DNA of 64,000 nucleotides from Halocynthiibacter namhaensis. Its GTDB lineage: Bacteria > Pseudomonadota > Alphaproteobacteria > Rhodobacterales > Rhodobacteraceae. Below, piece after piece: positions 7,581 through 19,952 of the stretch; position 1 is the first letter of the stretch, and every line of letters starts with the position of its first letter. Under the pieces are notes generated by a model. It saw nothing but the letters and a program-made list of their open reading frames with translations, did not search any database and was not told where the DNA came from. The stretch covers positions 62,001 through 126,000 of the forward strand of contig NZ_JWIF01000012.1 of NCBI RefSeq assembly GCF_000812685.1. The letters are read 5' to 3'. A program made the position numbers and the translations under genes.

Positions 7581-9908
7581 TTATTCCGCAATGAGCAGAC
7601 GCGGTGACTTGCCCGAGAGTTGCTTGGTTTCGGGCGTAAGGATTTGCAAATCCAATTCGCCGTCTTTCACGCCCACGCGAACAACTCCACCTTTTGCGAG
7701 AGAACCAAACAACAGCTCTTCGGCCAACGGCTTTTTGATGTGTTCTTGGATCACACGGCCGAGAGGACGTGCGCCCATTTTCTCGTCATAGCCCCGTTCG
7801 CCAAGCCATTGTGCGGCGGGGCGAGACAATTCGAAGGTCACGTTGCGATCCATCAACTGCGCCTCAAGTTGAAGCACGAATTTCTCGACAACTTTCAAGA
7901 TCACGTCACGACCAAGGGGCGCAAAGCTGACCACGGCATCGAGGCGATTGCGGAACTCGGGACTAAAGGTGCGTTCAATCGCGGCGGTGTCTTCGCCTTC
8001 GCGACGGTCACGACCGAAACCAACGGCTTCTTTGGCTTGTTCAGATGCACCAGCGTTTGACGTCATGATCAAAATGACATTGCGGAAGTCGACGGTGCGC
8101 CCATTGTGATCGGTCAGCTGGCCATTATCCATGACCTGCAGCAGGATATTGAACACATCTGGGTGGGCTTTCTCGATCTCGTCAAGCAGCAAGACGCAAT
8201 GGGGATGCTGGTCCACACCATCCGTCAGCAGGCCGCCCTGATCGAACCCAACATAGCCGGGAGGGGCGCCAATGAGACGTGAAATCGCGTGTTTTTCCAT
8301 GTATTCGGACATGTCAAAGCGCAGCATTTCAACACCCAAAGTGCTGGAAAGCTGTTTGGCAACTTCCGTTTTACCGACACCTGTTGGACCCGCAAAGAGA
8401 TAGTTCCCGATGGGTTTTTCGGGTTCTCGAAGGCCTGCACGCGCCAGCTTGATTGCACTGGACAGAGCTTCGATCGCCGTATCTTGCCCGAAGACCACCC
8501 GTTTCAGGGATTTTTCAAGGTCGCGCAGAACTTCGGCATCATCCTTCGAGACATTTTTCGCAGGGATGCGCGCAATCTTGGCGACCACGGCTTCGATTTC
8601 TTTGGTGCCGATGGTCTTGCGACGTTTGCTTTCGGGCACCAAATGTTGGGCGGCACCAGCTTCGTCAATCACGTCAATTGCCTTATCAGGCAGCTTGCGA
8701 TCTGTGATGTAGCGCGCAGAAAGTTCCACCGCAGTTTTGATCGCGTCCAACGTATAGCGAATATCGTGATGTTCTTCAAAATAAGGCTTAATGCCCTTCA
8801 ATATCTTGATCGTATCCGGCACGCTTGGCTCATTCACGTCGATTTTTTGGAACCGGCGCACGAGGGCGCGGTCTTTTTCAAAATGTTGACGGAATTCTTT
8901 ATAGGTGGTTGAACCCATGCAACGCAGTTTACCGCCTTGCAAAGCCGGTTTCAGCAGATTGGAAGCATCCATTGCCCCACCAGAGGTCGCGCCCGCGCCA
9001 ATGATCGTGTGGATTTCATCGATGAACAGCACGGCGTTGGGATGCTCTTCCAGTTCGGTCATCACGGCTTTTAGGCGCTCTTCAAAGTCGCCACGATACC
9101 GCGTGCCAGCCAGAAGCGCACCCATGTCGAGTGAATAGATCGTTGTTTCTGATAGAATTTCGGGTGTTTCCCCCTGCACAATTTTACGTGCGAGCCCTTC
9201 CGCAATTGCGGTTTTACCCACACCAGGATCACCAACCAACAGGGGGTTGTTTTTACGACGACGGCACAGAACTTGAACGCAACGCTCAACTTCATGTTCG
9301 CGGCCAATCAAAGGGTCGACTTCGCCATCAACGGCCTTTTGGTTGAGATCTACGCAATATTTGGACAACGCGGTTTCTTTTTCCTCTGGCTCGACGCCCG
9401 AGAAACCTTCGCCTTCGTCATTTGACATCGCTGCACCGGTCAGGGGGCGATCTTCGCTAAAGTCAGGGTCCTTCGCCAAGCCGTGTGCCATGAAATTCAC
9501 CGCGTCATAGCGGCTCATGTCTTGGGCCTGCAGGAAAAACACAGCATTGCTTTCGCGTTCCGCGAAAATTGCAACCAGCACATTGGCGCCGGTGACTTCT
9601 GTGCGGCCTGAGGATTGCACATGGATTGCGGCACGTTGAATGACGCGCTGGAAGGCAGCTGTAGGAACGGCTTCTGATCCTTCTGTGTCGGTGATCAAGC
9701 TGGCCAATTCATCATCGATGAAATCTTGCAATTCACCGCGTAGAACATCCAAGTTCACTTCACAGGCTTGCATGACTTGCGCCGCATCTGGTTCATCGAC
9801 CAGGGCCAAAAGTAAATGTTCTAACGTGGCAAATTCGTGTTTGCGCGTATTGGCAAGCGCCAAAGCTGCGTGGATCGACTGCTCAAGTGTCGCTGAAAAT
9901 GAAGGCAT
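7581..9908 (-). CDS. clpA: ClpA, ATPase subunit of the ClpAP protease
   Basis: A 775-aa Hsp100 unfoldase. It has the N-terminal double Clp_N domain (residues 1-145), the first AAA+ module with IGRE and Walker A GDPGVGKT (about 201-233), and a second module with GPTGVGKT at about 500 followed by the D2-small domain. There is no ClpB-type middle coiled coil, which separates it from ClpB. ClpA unfolds substrates and feeds them to ClpP, with ClpS as adaptor for N-degron substrates. Neither clpS nor clpP is adjacent. It has AAGGAG before the ATG. The 231 bases upstream hold its promoter region and no gene. Confidence 0.96.
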   Translation of the reverse strand: MPSFSATLEQSIHAALALANTRKHEFATLEHLLLALVDEPDAAQVMQACEVNLDVLRGELQDFIDDELASLITDTEGSEAVPTAAFQRVIQRAAIHVQSSGRTEVTGANVLVAIFAERESNAVFFLQAQDMSRYDAVNFMAHGLAKDPDFSEDRPLTGAAMSNDEGEGFSGVEPEEKETALSKYCVDLNQKAVDGEVDPLIGREHEVERCVQVLCRRRKNNPLLVGDPGVGKTAIAEGLARKIVQGETPEILSETTIYSLDMGALLAGTRYRGDFEERLKAVMTELEEHPNAVLFIDEIHTIIGAGATSGGAMDASNLLKPALQGGKLRCMGSTTYKEFRQHFEKDRALVRRFQKIDVNEPSVPDTIKILKGIKPYFEEHHDIRYTLDAIKTAVELSARYITDRKLPDKAIDVIDEAGAAQHLVPESKRRKTIGTKEIEAVVAKIARIPAKNVSKDDAEVLRDLEKSLKRVVFGQDTAIEALSSAIKLARAGLREPEKPIGNYLFAGPTGVGKTEVAKQLSSTLGVEMLRFDMSEYMEKHAISRLIGAPPGYVGFDQGGLLTDGVDQHPHCVLLLDEIEKAHPDVFNILLQVMDNGQLTDHNGRTVDFRNVILIMTSNAGASEQAKEAVGFGRDRREGEDTAAIERTFSPEFRNRLDAVVSFAPLGRDVILKVVEKFVLQLEAQLMDRNVTFELSRPAAQWLGERGYDEKMGARPLGRVIQEHIKKPLAEELLFGSLAKGGVVRVGVKDGELDLQILTPETKQLSGKSPRLLIAE

Positions 9909-10139
9909 GGCGATGGGCTCCTTATCCTTCTGGCCGCAGGCAGGCGCTACAATGATTTGATAGCGCTTCCCGTTAGCATGACCGCTCTAGTATTAAAGTT
10001 CGGTTGTGATCGCGGCCGATACAAGGGCTTTTTCATCAATTTTCTTCACAATGCCCCAATTTCTACAAATTTCTTGGGTGTGAATGATAATTATACCGCT
10101 TTTGGCGAACCGTTTTGCAGAAACTGGCGCCCGTCCTGC

Positions 10140-10910
10140 TTAGAAATTATCTTTTCGTTTACGGATTGCGGCAAAAACCTGCATTGGATCTGCATCCTCG
10201 GCCAAATCAGCTGACGTCTTAAGTGCGGATAAATGGCACCGTAAAAACGGGTTGCTGTCCAGTTCGAGCGCCAACGTGGACACGCCCGTGGCGTGACCCT
10301 GCGCACGTTTTTCAGTATTAACGATGATCCGTGCCTGAACTGCAGGATTGTCGCCATCGACGGCAGCGGCAAAGGCACCATTTCCCTGACTGTATTCATG
10401 ACCCGAGTAAATCACAGTGTGATGTGGAAGAGCTGCCAGTTTTTGCAAGCTTTCATACATGACATCTGGGTCGCCCTCAAAAAGCCGCCCACAGCCAAAG
10501 GCCATCAAACTGTCCCCGGTGAAAGCCGCATTGAGATCAGGCATATAAAAGGCAATATGGCCAAGTGTGTGACCGGATACGTCAATAACAGAACAAGATA
10601 TACCTGCAACGGTGAAGCTATCGCCTTCGGATACCGCGTGATCAAGTGGGGGCAAGCGGTGCACATCGGCCTTCGCACCGACAATCTCGGCACCAAATTG
10701 TTGTTGCAGCTCGATCGCGCCATCAATGTGGTCGGGGTGGTGATGGGTCAACAGAATTTGCGTTAACTTCCAGCCGCGTTCAGCCAAGGCAGCTGTTATA
10801 GGTTTTGCATCTGGGGCATCCACCAAGGTTGTCTCACCGGTTTGCGGGTTATGGATCAGAGAGAAATAGTTATCCGTGAGGGCGGGCAGGGTGACGATTT
10901 CCAGAGACAT
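10140..10910 (-). CDS. gloB: Hydroxyacylglutathione hydrolase (glyoxalase II)
   Basis: A 256-aa metallo-beta-lactamase-fold enzyme that hydrolyses S-lactoylglutathione to lactate and glutathione, the second step of methylglyoxal detoxification. The N-terminal MSLEIVTLPALTDNYFSLIH is characteristic, and the binuclear metal motif THHHPDHIDG is at about residues 54-63. Further metal ligands lie in VSGHTLGHIAFY and FTGDSLMAFGCGRLFEG. The C-terminal substrate-binding helices are present (NPFLRCH). The ATG at 10910 is preferred over longer readings because the family begins here and AAGGAT stands upstream. It is divergent from a DUF938 methyltransferase gene with an 87-base gap. Confidence 0.95.
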   Translation of the reverse strand: MSLEIVTLPALTDNYFSLIHNPQTGETTLVDAPDAKPITAALAERGWKLTQILLTHHHPDHIDGAIELQQQFGAEIVGAKADVHRLPPLDHAVSEGDSFTVAGISCSVIDVSGHTLGHIAFYMPDLNAAFTGDSLMAFGCGRLFEGDPDVMYESLQKLAALPHHTVIYSGHEYSQGNGAFAAAVDGDNPAVQARIIVNTEKRAQGHATGVSTLALELDSNPFLRCHLSALKTSADLAEDADPMQVFAAIRKRKDNF

Positions 10911-10997
10911 GGCGGATCCTTCGCGAAAGAGTATCCGCTCAGACTTGCCCAAATCCAAGCGAGGTGCAACAGATGGTCTACGCAAAAGGAATCCCCC

Positions 10998-11651
10998 ATG
11001 AAGAAACCTCTCGTTCTGCCGGACAGCCCACATTTAAAAGACGTCGAAAATGATGGTCGTTTGAACGCACCATCTGCCGCCCGCAATATGCCACATATTA
11101 AAGCAGTGCTTTCTGACATTTTGCCTGAACAAGGCAATGTGCTTGAGCTCGCCAGTGGGACAGGTCAGCATATCGCTGATTTCGCCGCGCAATGGCCGGG
11201 CCTGACATGGCATCCCAGTGATGTTTCGGAGGAACGTCATGACAGTGTCCGGGCTTGGGCCGCGCAGGCCGGGCTTTCAAATCTGCGGGATGTTCAGGCA
11301 TTTGACGCGATTTCTGGCTGGGGTGATCACCCGACGCGCTATGATTTCATATATGTGGTCAATCTGCTACATCTGATCTCGACTGCGGATGCAGCCAACG
11401 TCTTGGCAGGCATGGCCGGTGCTTTGAAACCCGGGGGACGTGTGATGGTCTATGGACCGTTTCGGGATCACGGCGCATTCCGCAGCGCGGGGGATGCGGA
11501 TTTCCACGCAAGGCTGACATCACAAGACCCTGATATCGGCTATAAGGATGCGCATTGGGTGCAAGAACAGCTTAACCTGGCAGGGCTTGTCGATCCTTGT
11601 GAAATCAAGATGCCTGCGAACAATCTTATCTTGCACGCGCGAAGGGCTTAA
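10998..11651 (+). CDS. DUF938 family SAM-dependent methyltransferase
   Basis: A 217-aa protein of the DUF938 family, a class I methyltransferase fold. The SAM-binding motif I is VLELASGTGQHIADFAAQWP (about residues 44-63), followed by the motif II region WHPSDVSEERHDSV and a motif with DFIYVVNLLHLIS (about 120-132). The substrate is unknown. AAAAGGA before the ATG at 10998 and the family N-terminus (SAARNMPHI) support this start. It is divergent from gloB, and another methyltransferase follows on the same strand 65 bases later. Confidence 0.85.
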   Translation: MKKPLVLPDSPHLKDVENDGRLNAPSAARNMPHIKAVLSDILPEQGNVLELASGTGQHIADFAAQWPGLTWHPSDVSEERHDSVRAWAAQAGLSNLRDVQAFDAISGWGDHPTRYDFIYVVNLLHLISTADAANVLAGMAGALKPGGRVMVYGPFRDHGAFRSAGDADFHARLTSQDPDIGYKDAHWVQEQLNLAGLVDPCEIKMPANNLILHARRA

Positions 11652-11716
11652 TACCCTCTGGCAATTCACGCGCTATATATTAAGCTGTTCTTTGCGCAGT
11701 TGCGAAAAGGTTTCCA

Positions 11717-12538
11717 ATGCATCTTGATGTACTTGATCTGAGAGAGTTCTATTATCGCAGCCTGTTGGGGCGTGCGGCGCAAAAAGGTGTGCGCGATCGC
11801 GTGAAACAGCTTTGGTCGCCACAAGATGTTCAAGGGCAAACGGTGGTTGGCTTTGGCTTTGCCGTGCCTTTGTTGCGCCCATACCTGCCAACGGCACGGC
11901 GTGTGATTGGGCTTATGCCTGCGCAACAAGGCGTCATGTCCTGGCCCGCGGGTGAGGCGAATGTCGCGGTTCTATCTGAAGAAACCATGTGGCCGCTTGA
12001 AACCGGTTCTGTTGATCGCCTGATTGTCATGCATGGGCTTGAAACATCTGATCGCCCTAAGACATTGCTGGATGAATGCTGGCGCGTGCTTGGTCCCGGT
12101 GGGCGTGCGATCTTTGTCGTGCCAAACCGTGCGGGCCTTTGGGCGCGGCGCGACGGCACGCCTTTTGGTTATGGTCGCCCCTATAGCAACAGCCAACTTG
12201 AGGCCCAGCTTAAGGACCACGACTTTATACCGGGGCGTCATCTATCGGCCCTTTTTGCCCCGCCCAGCGAGAAACGGTTTTGGCTGCGCAGCACAGGGCT
12301 GTGGGAAGGCTTCGGCCGCGCGGCCCCTTGGCTGGCTGGTGGTGTGTTATTGGTTGAGGCTAAAAAACAAACGCTCGCCCCACGCCCCCCTGGCCTTGTC
12401 AGTCGCGCCCGCAAACCTTTGCGTGTGTTAGAGGGCCTGGTGGCACCTGAAGTGAAACCGATTGGGCGTTCAAAGCCCGAGGCGGCTACAAAAGAGAAGA
12501 ACCTGGCGGGCGACGTTGTTGGGGCGGGCTTGAAGTAA
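11717..12538 (+). CDS. Class I SAM-dependent methyltransferase
   Basis: A 273-aa cytoplasmic protein with a methyltransferase type 11-like core: [15 protein letters not shown] at about residues 41-55 in the motif I position, [20 protein letters not shown] (about 102-121) and the post-II motif [20 protein letters not shown] (about 123-142). The glycine-rich motif I is weak (VVGFGFA rather than DxGxGxG). The C-terminal 60 residues are basic and proline-rich ([16 protein letters not shown]). Similar proteins flank gloB in other roseobacters, but the substrate is unknown. Its last 69 bases overlap tail to tail with the next gene. Confidence 0.75.
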   Translation: MHLDVLDLREFYYRSLLGRAAQKGVRDRVKQLWSPQDVQGQTVVGFGFAVPLLRPYLPTARRVIGLMPAQQGVMSWPAGEANVAVLSEETMWPLETGSVDRLIVMHGLETSDRPKTLLDECWRVLGPGGRAIFVVPNRAGLWARRDGTPFGYGRPYSNSQLEAQLKDHDFIPGRHLSALFAPPSEKRFWLRSTGLWEGFGRAAPWLAGGVLLVEAKKQTLAPRPPGLVSRARKPLRVLEGLVAPEVKPIGRSKPEAATKEKNLAGDVVGAGLK

Positions 12539-13156
12539 GAAATGTGGTCCTTCAACATGGCAGGTCTCAACGCCTGCGTTTGGAAATTCATTGCATGCCC
12601 TGCCTGAGACGAGTCTGTCGTGGCTGGCTTCAATAGAAAACATGGGGATCGAGCTGTTTTGAAGTCTCGCAACTTCATTACATTGCAAGACCTGTTCTAA
12701 CCGCTGGGCCAACACCGTTGGTGGTACTGCTTTTAAGACCTGTAAAAGTGATTGGCTCAGATCAGGGCTTCCCCATTTCCCGAATCCAAACCAATCAATA
12801 ATATGGCGGATGCCCCAAAACGTAGGGGGCATCCAGGCCGTAATCTTGCCGAGGATCGAGGGTAGAGTGCGGGGCGAGCTTGGGAAGCTTACGATAAATA
12901 TAACTGCCTTCAGATTGGCGGGCTTACTGGCTGTGATTTGTAAGGCGAGGGGGCCTGAGAAAGATTCGGCGACCAGAATATAGTTGCCTTCCACTTTTGA
13001 TAGCTGTGATTGAACCATCGGCAACAGATCAGCATATGTGGTGACGTCTACAGGATAGCTAAGACATTTGGCGTCGATTTGGGGCGCAAGCGCGTCACAG
13101 AAATCCCGCCGCAATGTATCGGTTCCGTCAAGACCGGGAAGAATGATAATTTTCAT
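12470..13156 (-). CDS. Alpha/beta hydrolase family protein
   Basis: A 228-aa protein beginning [20 protein letters not shown], typical of a small group of alpha/beta hydrolases with an oxyanion-hole LPGLDGT segment. The nucleophile elbow is [12 protein letters not shown] (Ser about residue 71), a variant of GxSxG with A in the first position. The acid is in EASHDRLV and the histidine in VEGPHFLLQ, so the triad looks complete. The substrate is unknown. The ATG at 13156 matches the family start; a longer in-frame extension to 13453 looks non-coding. The 3' end overlaps the convergent methyltransferase by 69 bases. Confidence 0.7.
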   Translation of the reverse strand: MKIIILPGLDGTDTLRRDFCDALAPQIDAKCLSYPVDVTTYADLLPMVQSQLSKVEGNYILVAESFSGPLALQITASKPANLKAVIFIVSFPSSPRTLPSILGKITAWMPPTFWGIRHIIDWFGFGKWGSPDLSQSLLQVLKAVPPTVLAQRLEQVLQCNEVARLQNSSIPMFSIEASHDRLVSGRACNEFPNAGVETCHVEGPHFLLQARPNNVARQVLLFCSRLGL

Positions 13157-13511
13157 CTTGCGATATGCCTTTGCAACAGGTGAACTCAGAACTTTAGAGC
13201 GCCGGGTTGGAATAGGCACATCTAACCAGATTGCGCAGTCAGTGGGGAATCGTTTGTTCGGCTCGATTGCGTATCGCGCTGCAAGAATGACGAAAAATGC
13301 TGACAATACGTCGCACCCTTGCAGAGAGTTCCTGTTTCCTTGCCAAAAAGTAAAGGCTTGACGCAAACAGATAGCGCAAACCATCTTGCGACAACGGGTC
13401 GCCTCTGTTACATCGATCTCGATTTCGTGCGCAGGGACCCCCGCGCGCTTCACGCCGCTTGTTTGCCGTTCACCCTGGATGGCGCAAGCTTATGACATCG
13501 GAAGGGTGGAC
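13157..13511 (+). other. Intergenic region upstream of the atp operon
   Basis: About 355 bases between the divergent hydrolase gene and atpH. No gene is evident. TTGACG at 13358-13363 is a fair -35 element, but the base positions 17 bp downstream (CCATCT) make a poor -10, so the operon promoter is not confidently placed. An alternative atpH start (ATG 13480) falls at its end. Confidence 0.4.
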
Positions 13512-14072
13512 GTGTCTGAATCTGCTTCTGTCTCAACTGGCATTGCAAACCGCTATGCCACGGCCATTTTTGAATTGGCCAATGAAAGCAAGAAACTCAA
13601 GCCGCTGGAAAGCGATCTTGATGCGCTGGGCGTACTTCTTGCAGAAAACGGCGAATTCGCCGATCTTATCTATTCGCCGGTTTACACCCGCGAAGAGCAA
13701 GGTGCCTCTGTGGGCGCCATCGCTAAAAAGATGAAACTTTCGCCTGCTGTTGCAAATGCGCTAAGCCTGATGGCTTCTAAGCGTCGTTTGTTCGTGCTTC
13801 CACATTTGATCAATGCGCTGCGCGCAATGATTGCGGATGCAAAAGGCGAAGTGACTGCGGACATAACCAGTGCTAAGGCGCTGACCAAAGCCCAGTCAGA
13901 AAAGCTTGCCAAAGTGCTTAAGGGCACTGTCGGTAAAGATGTAAAAATCAACGCGACCGTAGATGACGCTCTCATCGGTGGTCTTGTTATTAAAGTGGGT
14001 TCGCAGATGATCGATAGCTCGGTTGCCTCCAAACTCGCAGCACTCCAGAATTCAATGAAAGAGGTCGGATAA
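13512..14072 (+). CDS. atpH: ATP synthase F1 subunit delta
   Basis: A 186-aa subunit of the peripheral stalk that joins F1 to the F0 b-subunits. It has the family N-terminus ([18 protein letters not shown]) and the OSCP-like C-terminal [21 protein letters not shown] chose GTG at 13512 because GAAGGGTGG stands just before it and family members begin at this point. The ATG at 13480 would add eleven residues. It is the first gene of atpHAGDC, and its TAA shares one base with the atpA start codon, so translation is coupled. Confidence 0.93.
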   Translation: MSESASVSTGIANRYATAIFELANESKKLKPLESDLDALGVLLAENGEFADLIYSPVYTREEQGASVGAIAKKMKLSPAVANALSLMASKRRLFVLPHLINALRAMIADAKGEVTADITSAKALTKAQSEKLAKVLKGTVGKDVKINATVDDALIGGLVIKVGSQMIDSSVASKLAALQNSMKEVG

Positions 14073-15610
14073 TGGGAATCCAGGCAGCCGAAATCTCTGC
14101 GATCCTTAAGGAGCAGATCAAAAACTTTGGCCAGGACGCCGAAGTTGCCGAGGTGGGCCGTGTGCTCTCCGTTGGTGACGGTATCGCGCGTGTACACGGT
14201 TTGGATAACATCCAAGCTGGTGAAATGGTCGAATTCCCTGGTGGGATTCGCGGCATGGCGTTGAACCTTGAAACTGACAACGTTGGTGTTGTTATTTTCG
14301 GTTCTGACCGTGACATTAAAGAAGGCGACACAGTTAAGCGTACCAACGCGATTGTGGACGTTCCAACTGGTGACGCATTGCTTGGTCGCGTTGTTGACGG
14401 TCTGGGTAACCCGATCGATGGCAAAGGCCCAATCAAAACCACCACACGTGCGATTGCTGATCAAAAAGCACCGGGCATTATCCCACGTAAATCAGTTCAC
14501 GAGCCAATGGCGACTGGTCTGAAATCCGTTGATGCGATGATCCCAGTTGGCCGTGGCCAGCGCGAATTGATCATTGGTGACCGTCAGACTGGTAAAACAG
14601 CGATCGCTCTTGATGCGATCCTGAACCAAAAGTCTTATAACGAGGCTGCTGGCGACGACGAAAGCAAGAAGCTTTACTGTATCTATGTTGCGATTGGCCA
14701 AAAGCGTTCAACCGTTGCACAGCTGGTGAAGAAACTGGAAGAATCCGGTGCGATCGAATACACAACTGTTGTTGCCGCGACCGCTTCTGACCCTGCGCCT
14801 ATGCAGTTCCTGGCACCTTATGCTGCGACATCCATGGCGGAACACTTCCGCGATAATGGCCGTCACGCTTTGATCATCTATGATGACCTTTCCAAGCAAG
14901 CGGTTTCTTATCGTCAGATGTCACTTCTTCTGCGTCGCCCACCCGGACGCGAAGCATACCCAGGTGACGTGTTCTATCTTCACTCCAGACTTCTGGAACG
15001 TTCTTCAAAACTCAATGAGGATAACGGTTCCGGTTCTTTGACTGCTCTGCCAGTGATCGAAACTCAAGGTGGTGACGTTTCTGCGTTTATTCCAACCAAC
15101 GTGATCTCCATCACCGACGGTCAGATCTTCCTTGAAACAGAACTGTTCTACCAGGGCATCCGTCCTGCTGTGAACACTGGTCTGTCGGTTTCTCGTGTGG
15201 GTTCATCCGCGCAAACCAAAGCGATGTCTTCTGTTGCTGGTCCGGTTAAACTGTCTCTGGCTCAATACCGTGAGATGGCTGCATTTGCGCAGTTCGGTTC
15301 CGACCTTGACGCCGCAACCCAGCAGCTGCTGGCACGTGGTGCGCGTCTGACTGAGCTGATGAAACAGCCACAGTATTCACCGCTGACCAACTCTGAAATC
15401 GTTTGCGTCATCTATGCTGGCACCAACGGCTACCTCGACAAAATCGAAGTATCCGATGTTGGTCGCTACGAAGCAGGCATGCTGAACCACTTGCGTTCTA
15501 AGCACGCTGACCTTCTGGCAGACATCACCGAAAATGACCGTAAGGTTAAAGGTGAGTTGGCTGACAAGATCAAAGCAGCGCTAGACGAATTCGCCGCTGA
15601 TTTCGCTTAA
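14072..15610 (+). CDS. atpA: ATP synthase F1 subunit alpha
   Basis: A 512-aa non-catalytic alpha subunit of the F1 hexamer. Walker A is [13 protein letters not shown] at about residues 169-181, with the Walker B strand [12 protein letters not shown] at about 266-277. The alpha signature [20 protein letters not shown] is at about 290-309, and the regulatory-site arginine lies in the [12 protein letters not shown] segment. Length and sequence are fully standard. Codon use is regular and strongly biased, as expected of a highly expressed gene. It starts on the last base of atpH and is followed by atpG after 19 bases. Confidence 0.98.
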   Translation: MGIQAAEISAILKEQIKNFGQDAEVAEVGRVLSVGDGIARVHGLDNIQAGEMVEFPGGIRGMALNLETDNVGVVIFGSDRDIKEGDTVKRTNAIVDVPTGDALLGRVVDGLGNPIDGKGPIKTTTRAIADQKAPGIIPRKSVHEPMATGLKSVDAMIPVGRGQRELIIGDRQTGKTAIALDAILNQKSYNEAAGDDESKKLYCIYVAIGQKRSTVAQLVKKLEESGAIEYTTVVAATASDPAPMQFLAPYAATSMAEHFRDNGRHALIIYDDLSKQAVSYRQMSLLLRRPPGREAYPGDVFYLHSRLLERSSKLNEDNGSGSLTALPVIETQGGDVSAFIPTNVISITDGQIFLETELFYQGIRPAVNTGLSVSRVGSSAQTKAMSSVAGPVKLSLAQYREMAAFAQFGSDLDAATQQLLARGARLTELMKQPQYSPLTNSEIVCVIYAGTNGYLDKIEVSDVGRYEAGMLNHLRSKHADLLADITENDRKVKGELADKIKAALDEFAADFA

Positions 15611-15629
15611 CCCGGGACTGGATATTTAA

Positions 15630-17943
<2,314 letters not shown>

Positions 17944-17955
17944 GGAGGGTGCCTG

Positions 17956-18360
17956 ATGGCCGATACAATGCAATTTGATCTGGTCTCGCCGGAAAAAAGC
18001 CTCGCGTCACTGCAAGTGACCGAGGTCCACATTCCGGGCACCGAGGGCGACCTCACAGCTATGGCCGATCACGCCCCGCTGATCACAACAATCCGTCCAG
18101 GCATCCTAAAGGTGCTTGGCGGTGGTGAGACGTTGGAATTCGCCGTAACAGGTGGCTTTGCCGAAGTGTCTGCTGGTGCAACTTCTGTGCTGGCGGAACA
18201 GGCTGTGCCTGCGTCTGAGATGACACAAGAACTGCTTGCAGCGCTTGTGACTGAAGCTGGTGAAGCGCGTGATTCTGCAACAGAATCATCACGTGACACT
18301 GCGGACAAACGTTTGAATGATTTGATCGCAATGGGTGCGCAACTAGGGCTATCTGCTTAA
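17956..18360 (+). CDS. atpC: ATP synthase F1 subunit epsilon
   Basis: A 134-aa central-stalk subunit that couples gamma to the c-ring and can inhibit ATP hydrolysis. The N-terminal beta-sandwich is clear (QFDLVSPEKSLAS, IPGTEGDLTAMADHAPLITT, about residues 6-45), with GGFAEVSAGATSVLAEQAVP at about 72-91. The short C-terminal helical part is typical of alphaproteobacteria. AGGAGGGTG stands before the ATG at 17956. It is the last gene of the operon and a strong terminator follows. Confidence 0.96.
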   Translation: MADTMQFDLVSPEKSLASLQVTEVHIPGTEGDLTAMADHAPLITTIRPGILKVLGGGETLEFAVTGGFAEVSAGATSVLAEQAVPASEMTQELLAALVTEAGEARDSATESSRDTADKRLNDLIAMGAQLGLSA

Positions 18361-18405
18361 GTGGATCAGCTTTAGGTTGACATTTCGCCTGGATCGACGA
18401 AAATT

Positions 18406-18437
18406 ATAAAAGCTCCGCCACATGGCGGAGCTTTTAT
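18406..18437 (+). terminator. Intrinsic terminator of the atp operon
   Basis: A 14-bp perfect stem, ATAAAAGCTCCGCC at 18406-18419 and its complement at 18424-18437, with tetraloop ACAT. The T-rich arm (CTTTTAT) and the following CGTTTTC supply the U-tract. It separates the atp operon from the lectin gene. Confidence 0.9.
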
Positions 18438-18499
18438 CGTTTTCTAACCATTTCTTTTGTTCTAAGAAATTAACTGTAATTAGGTATCAGGATCCATTG

Positions 18500-18850
18500 A
18501 TGTTAAAAATGGGACATAATTTGGTCGGCGTCGAAAATGGGGAACAGGTCATGTTCTCTGATTTCGAGCACGACGGTGAAATGTGGAAAGGCAAAGGACA
18601 ACGCCAAAGCCGCCGAGCGGTTGCGTTTTCAGAACCTTTTTCAAGAATTCCCGTGGTGCAAGTCAGCATGTCCATGTGGGATATCGACAAGCACAGCAAC
18701 ATGCGTGGTGATCTTCAGGCCGAAAACGTGACGACCACTGGCTTCGAGTTGGTTTTCCGCACATGGAGCGACTCACGCGTTGCTCGTATTCGTGCCTCTT
18801 GGTTGGCCATTGGCCCACTCGAGCATCAAGACGATTGGGAACTGTACTAA
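18500..18850 (+). CDS. H-type lectin domain protein
   Basis: A 116-aa protein consisting mainly of one H-type lectin domain, the fold of Helix pomatia agglutinin and the discoidin C-terminus. Matches are VAFSEPFSRIPVVQVSMSMW (about residues 47-66), the AENVTTTGFELVFRTWSDSR segment and the closing RIRASWLAIGP. These proteins usually trimerise and bind GalNAc-like sugars. No signal peptide is visible, so export is uncertain. The ATG at 18500 has AGGA eight bases upstream. It follows the atp terminator, so it has its own transcription or depends on read-through, and it converges with a capsule-type gene. Confidence 0.8.
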   Translation: MLKMGHNLVGVENGEQVMFSDFEHDGEMWKGKGQRQSRRAVAFSEPFSRIPVVQVSMSMWDIDKHSNMRGDLQAENVTTTGFELVFRTWSDSRVARIRASWLAIGPLEHQDDWELY

Positions 18851-18863
18851 CGCGCCAAGCGCG

Positions 18864-19823
18864 TTACAGCCAACCTTGCTTAGCCATGGTGTCGGCAATT
18901 TTTTCGGTGAAGTTTTCATCCAAAGGCGAGACCATCTTCTGCTTCAAATACCAATATAGGTATTTTTTGATCCGCATTTCCTTGGTCTGTACTTTGGAAA
19001 AAACAGAGTCGGCCATCTCAATGTTGCGCACGGTGAAACTGACGTGGTGATAGTCAGATTTTGCAAAAGTCACCACGGGAACGCATTGCAGCAAAGCTTC
19101 AAATCCTGCGCCTGAATTCATGCACACAACCAAGCCTGCCTGTTCAACCAGATGATGGACATGCCCTCGGGTGATGTATACGTCCGACCTGTCGCAAGCA
19201 TATTTTTTCAACATGGCGGTGACCTCGATTGACGAGCATTTTGGATGACGTTTGATGTAAACCGCACGGCCATTTCGATTTCTTAGGGTGGCCGCAATCA
19301 TTTTTTCATTGGATGTATAGGCAAGTTTCATGGTCACATCATTGTGGACTTGTAAAAACACAACGATAGATCCAGCGGGTATTTTCGGCACTTGCGAAGC
19401 CTTGTATGCCAGACCCAAAGGGTCCCATTTGGTGCGACCGGTTGCGATATATTTCTCTGACAGGTCGTCATAAAAACGTTCTGCCATCTTTCTGTCAACT
19501 TGGTCTGGCGAAAACCGCTGATCTACAATTGCGGAATACCCTGAGAAGCCGGAGGGATCGAAGTAATGGTAATCGTCCAAATAGCCGTCTTTCCAATTGA
19601 TGTATTTGGGGTCTGATTTGTTTGTGTGAAATGTAATGTGGTTTTTCCCGGCTGCGTTGCGCAGTGAGAAATCATCACGATCAATAAATTGGTGCGGCAC
19701 TTTGATCTCAACCAATGCCTGACGCAGACGGTCGGAAAAGGGGATCAGGCGGTAATCTAAACGCCCGCCAAGTGATCGGCGTGGGGAATGAAAGAAAATT
19801 TCATTGCGCATGTTATGTCTCAT
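18864..19823 (-). CDS. Capsule-synthesis-like protein (KpsC/KpsS family resemblance)
   Basis: A 319-aa protein, soluble and without signal peptide. The C-terminal half resembles Capsule_synth glycosyltransferases: a nucleotide-sugar-site-like AVYIKRHPKCSS (about residues 188-199), VYITRGHVHHLVEQAGLVVC, then NSGAGFEALLQCVPVVTFAK (about 237-256), which parallels the S-x-x-G-x-E-A-L-x-x-x-x-P-V-V motif of KpsS/KpsC. The N-terminal half is not recognisable. Most likely it is a glycan-modifying enzyme acting on surface polysaccharide, but it stands alone without a capsule cluster. It converges on the lectin gene with a 13-base gap. Confidence 0.6.
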   Translation of the reverse strand: MRHNMRNEIFFHSPRRSLGGRLDYRLIPFSDRLRQALVEIKVPHQFIDRDDFSLRNAAGKNHITFHTNKSDPKYINWKDGYLDDYHYFDPSGFSGYSAIVDQRFSPDQVDRKMAERFYDDLSEKYIATGRTKWDPLGLAYKASQVPKIPAGSIVVFLQVHNDVTMKLAYTSNEKMIAATLRNRNGRAVYIKRHPKCSSIEVTAMLKKYACDRSDVYITRGHVHHLVEQAGLVVCMNSGAGFEALLQCVPVVTFAKSDYHHVSFTVRNIEMADSVFSKVQTKEMRIKKYLYWYLKQKMVSPLDENFTEKIADTMAKQGWL

Positions 19824-19897
19824 TTGGGAAATACCCCTTGGCCATTAAACAGGGATTTTATGAGGTAAAGTCAAGATAAGCTTGTAAAATCGACCAC

Positions 19898-19931
19898 AAA
19901 AAAGGCCAACATATTTTCATATGCCGGCCTT
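19898..19931 (-). terminator. Intrinsic terminator after prs
   Basis: Read on the minus strand, AAGGCC (19931-19926) pairs with GGCCTT (19907-19902), with an inner five-pair CATAT/ATATG stem, and a run of six T follows (complement of the A-run at 19898-19903). It ends the prs transcript before the capsule-like gene. Confidence 0.8.
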
Positions 19932-19952
19932 GAAGTCGTGGTTTGCACAAGT

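Noticed and set aside
10842-10997. N-terminal extension of the DUF938 protein into the gloB region
   Set aside because: It would overlap the gloB start on the opposite strand; ATG 10998 has a ribosome-binding site and gives the family N-terminus.
13682-14464. 260-codon open frame on the minus strand across atpH/atpA
   Set aside because: It is a mirror of two strongly coding genes, has no ribosome-binding site and no recognisable product.
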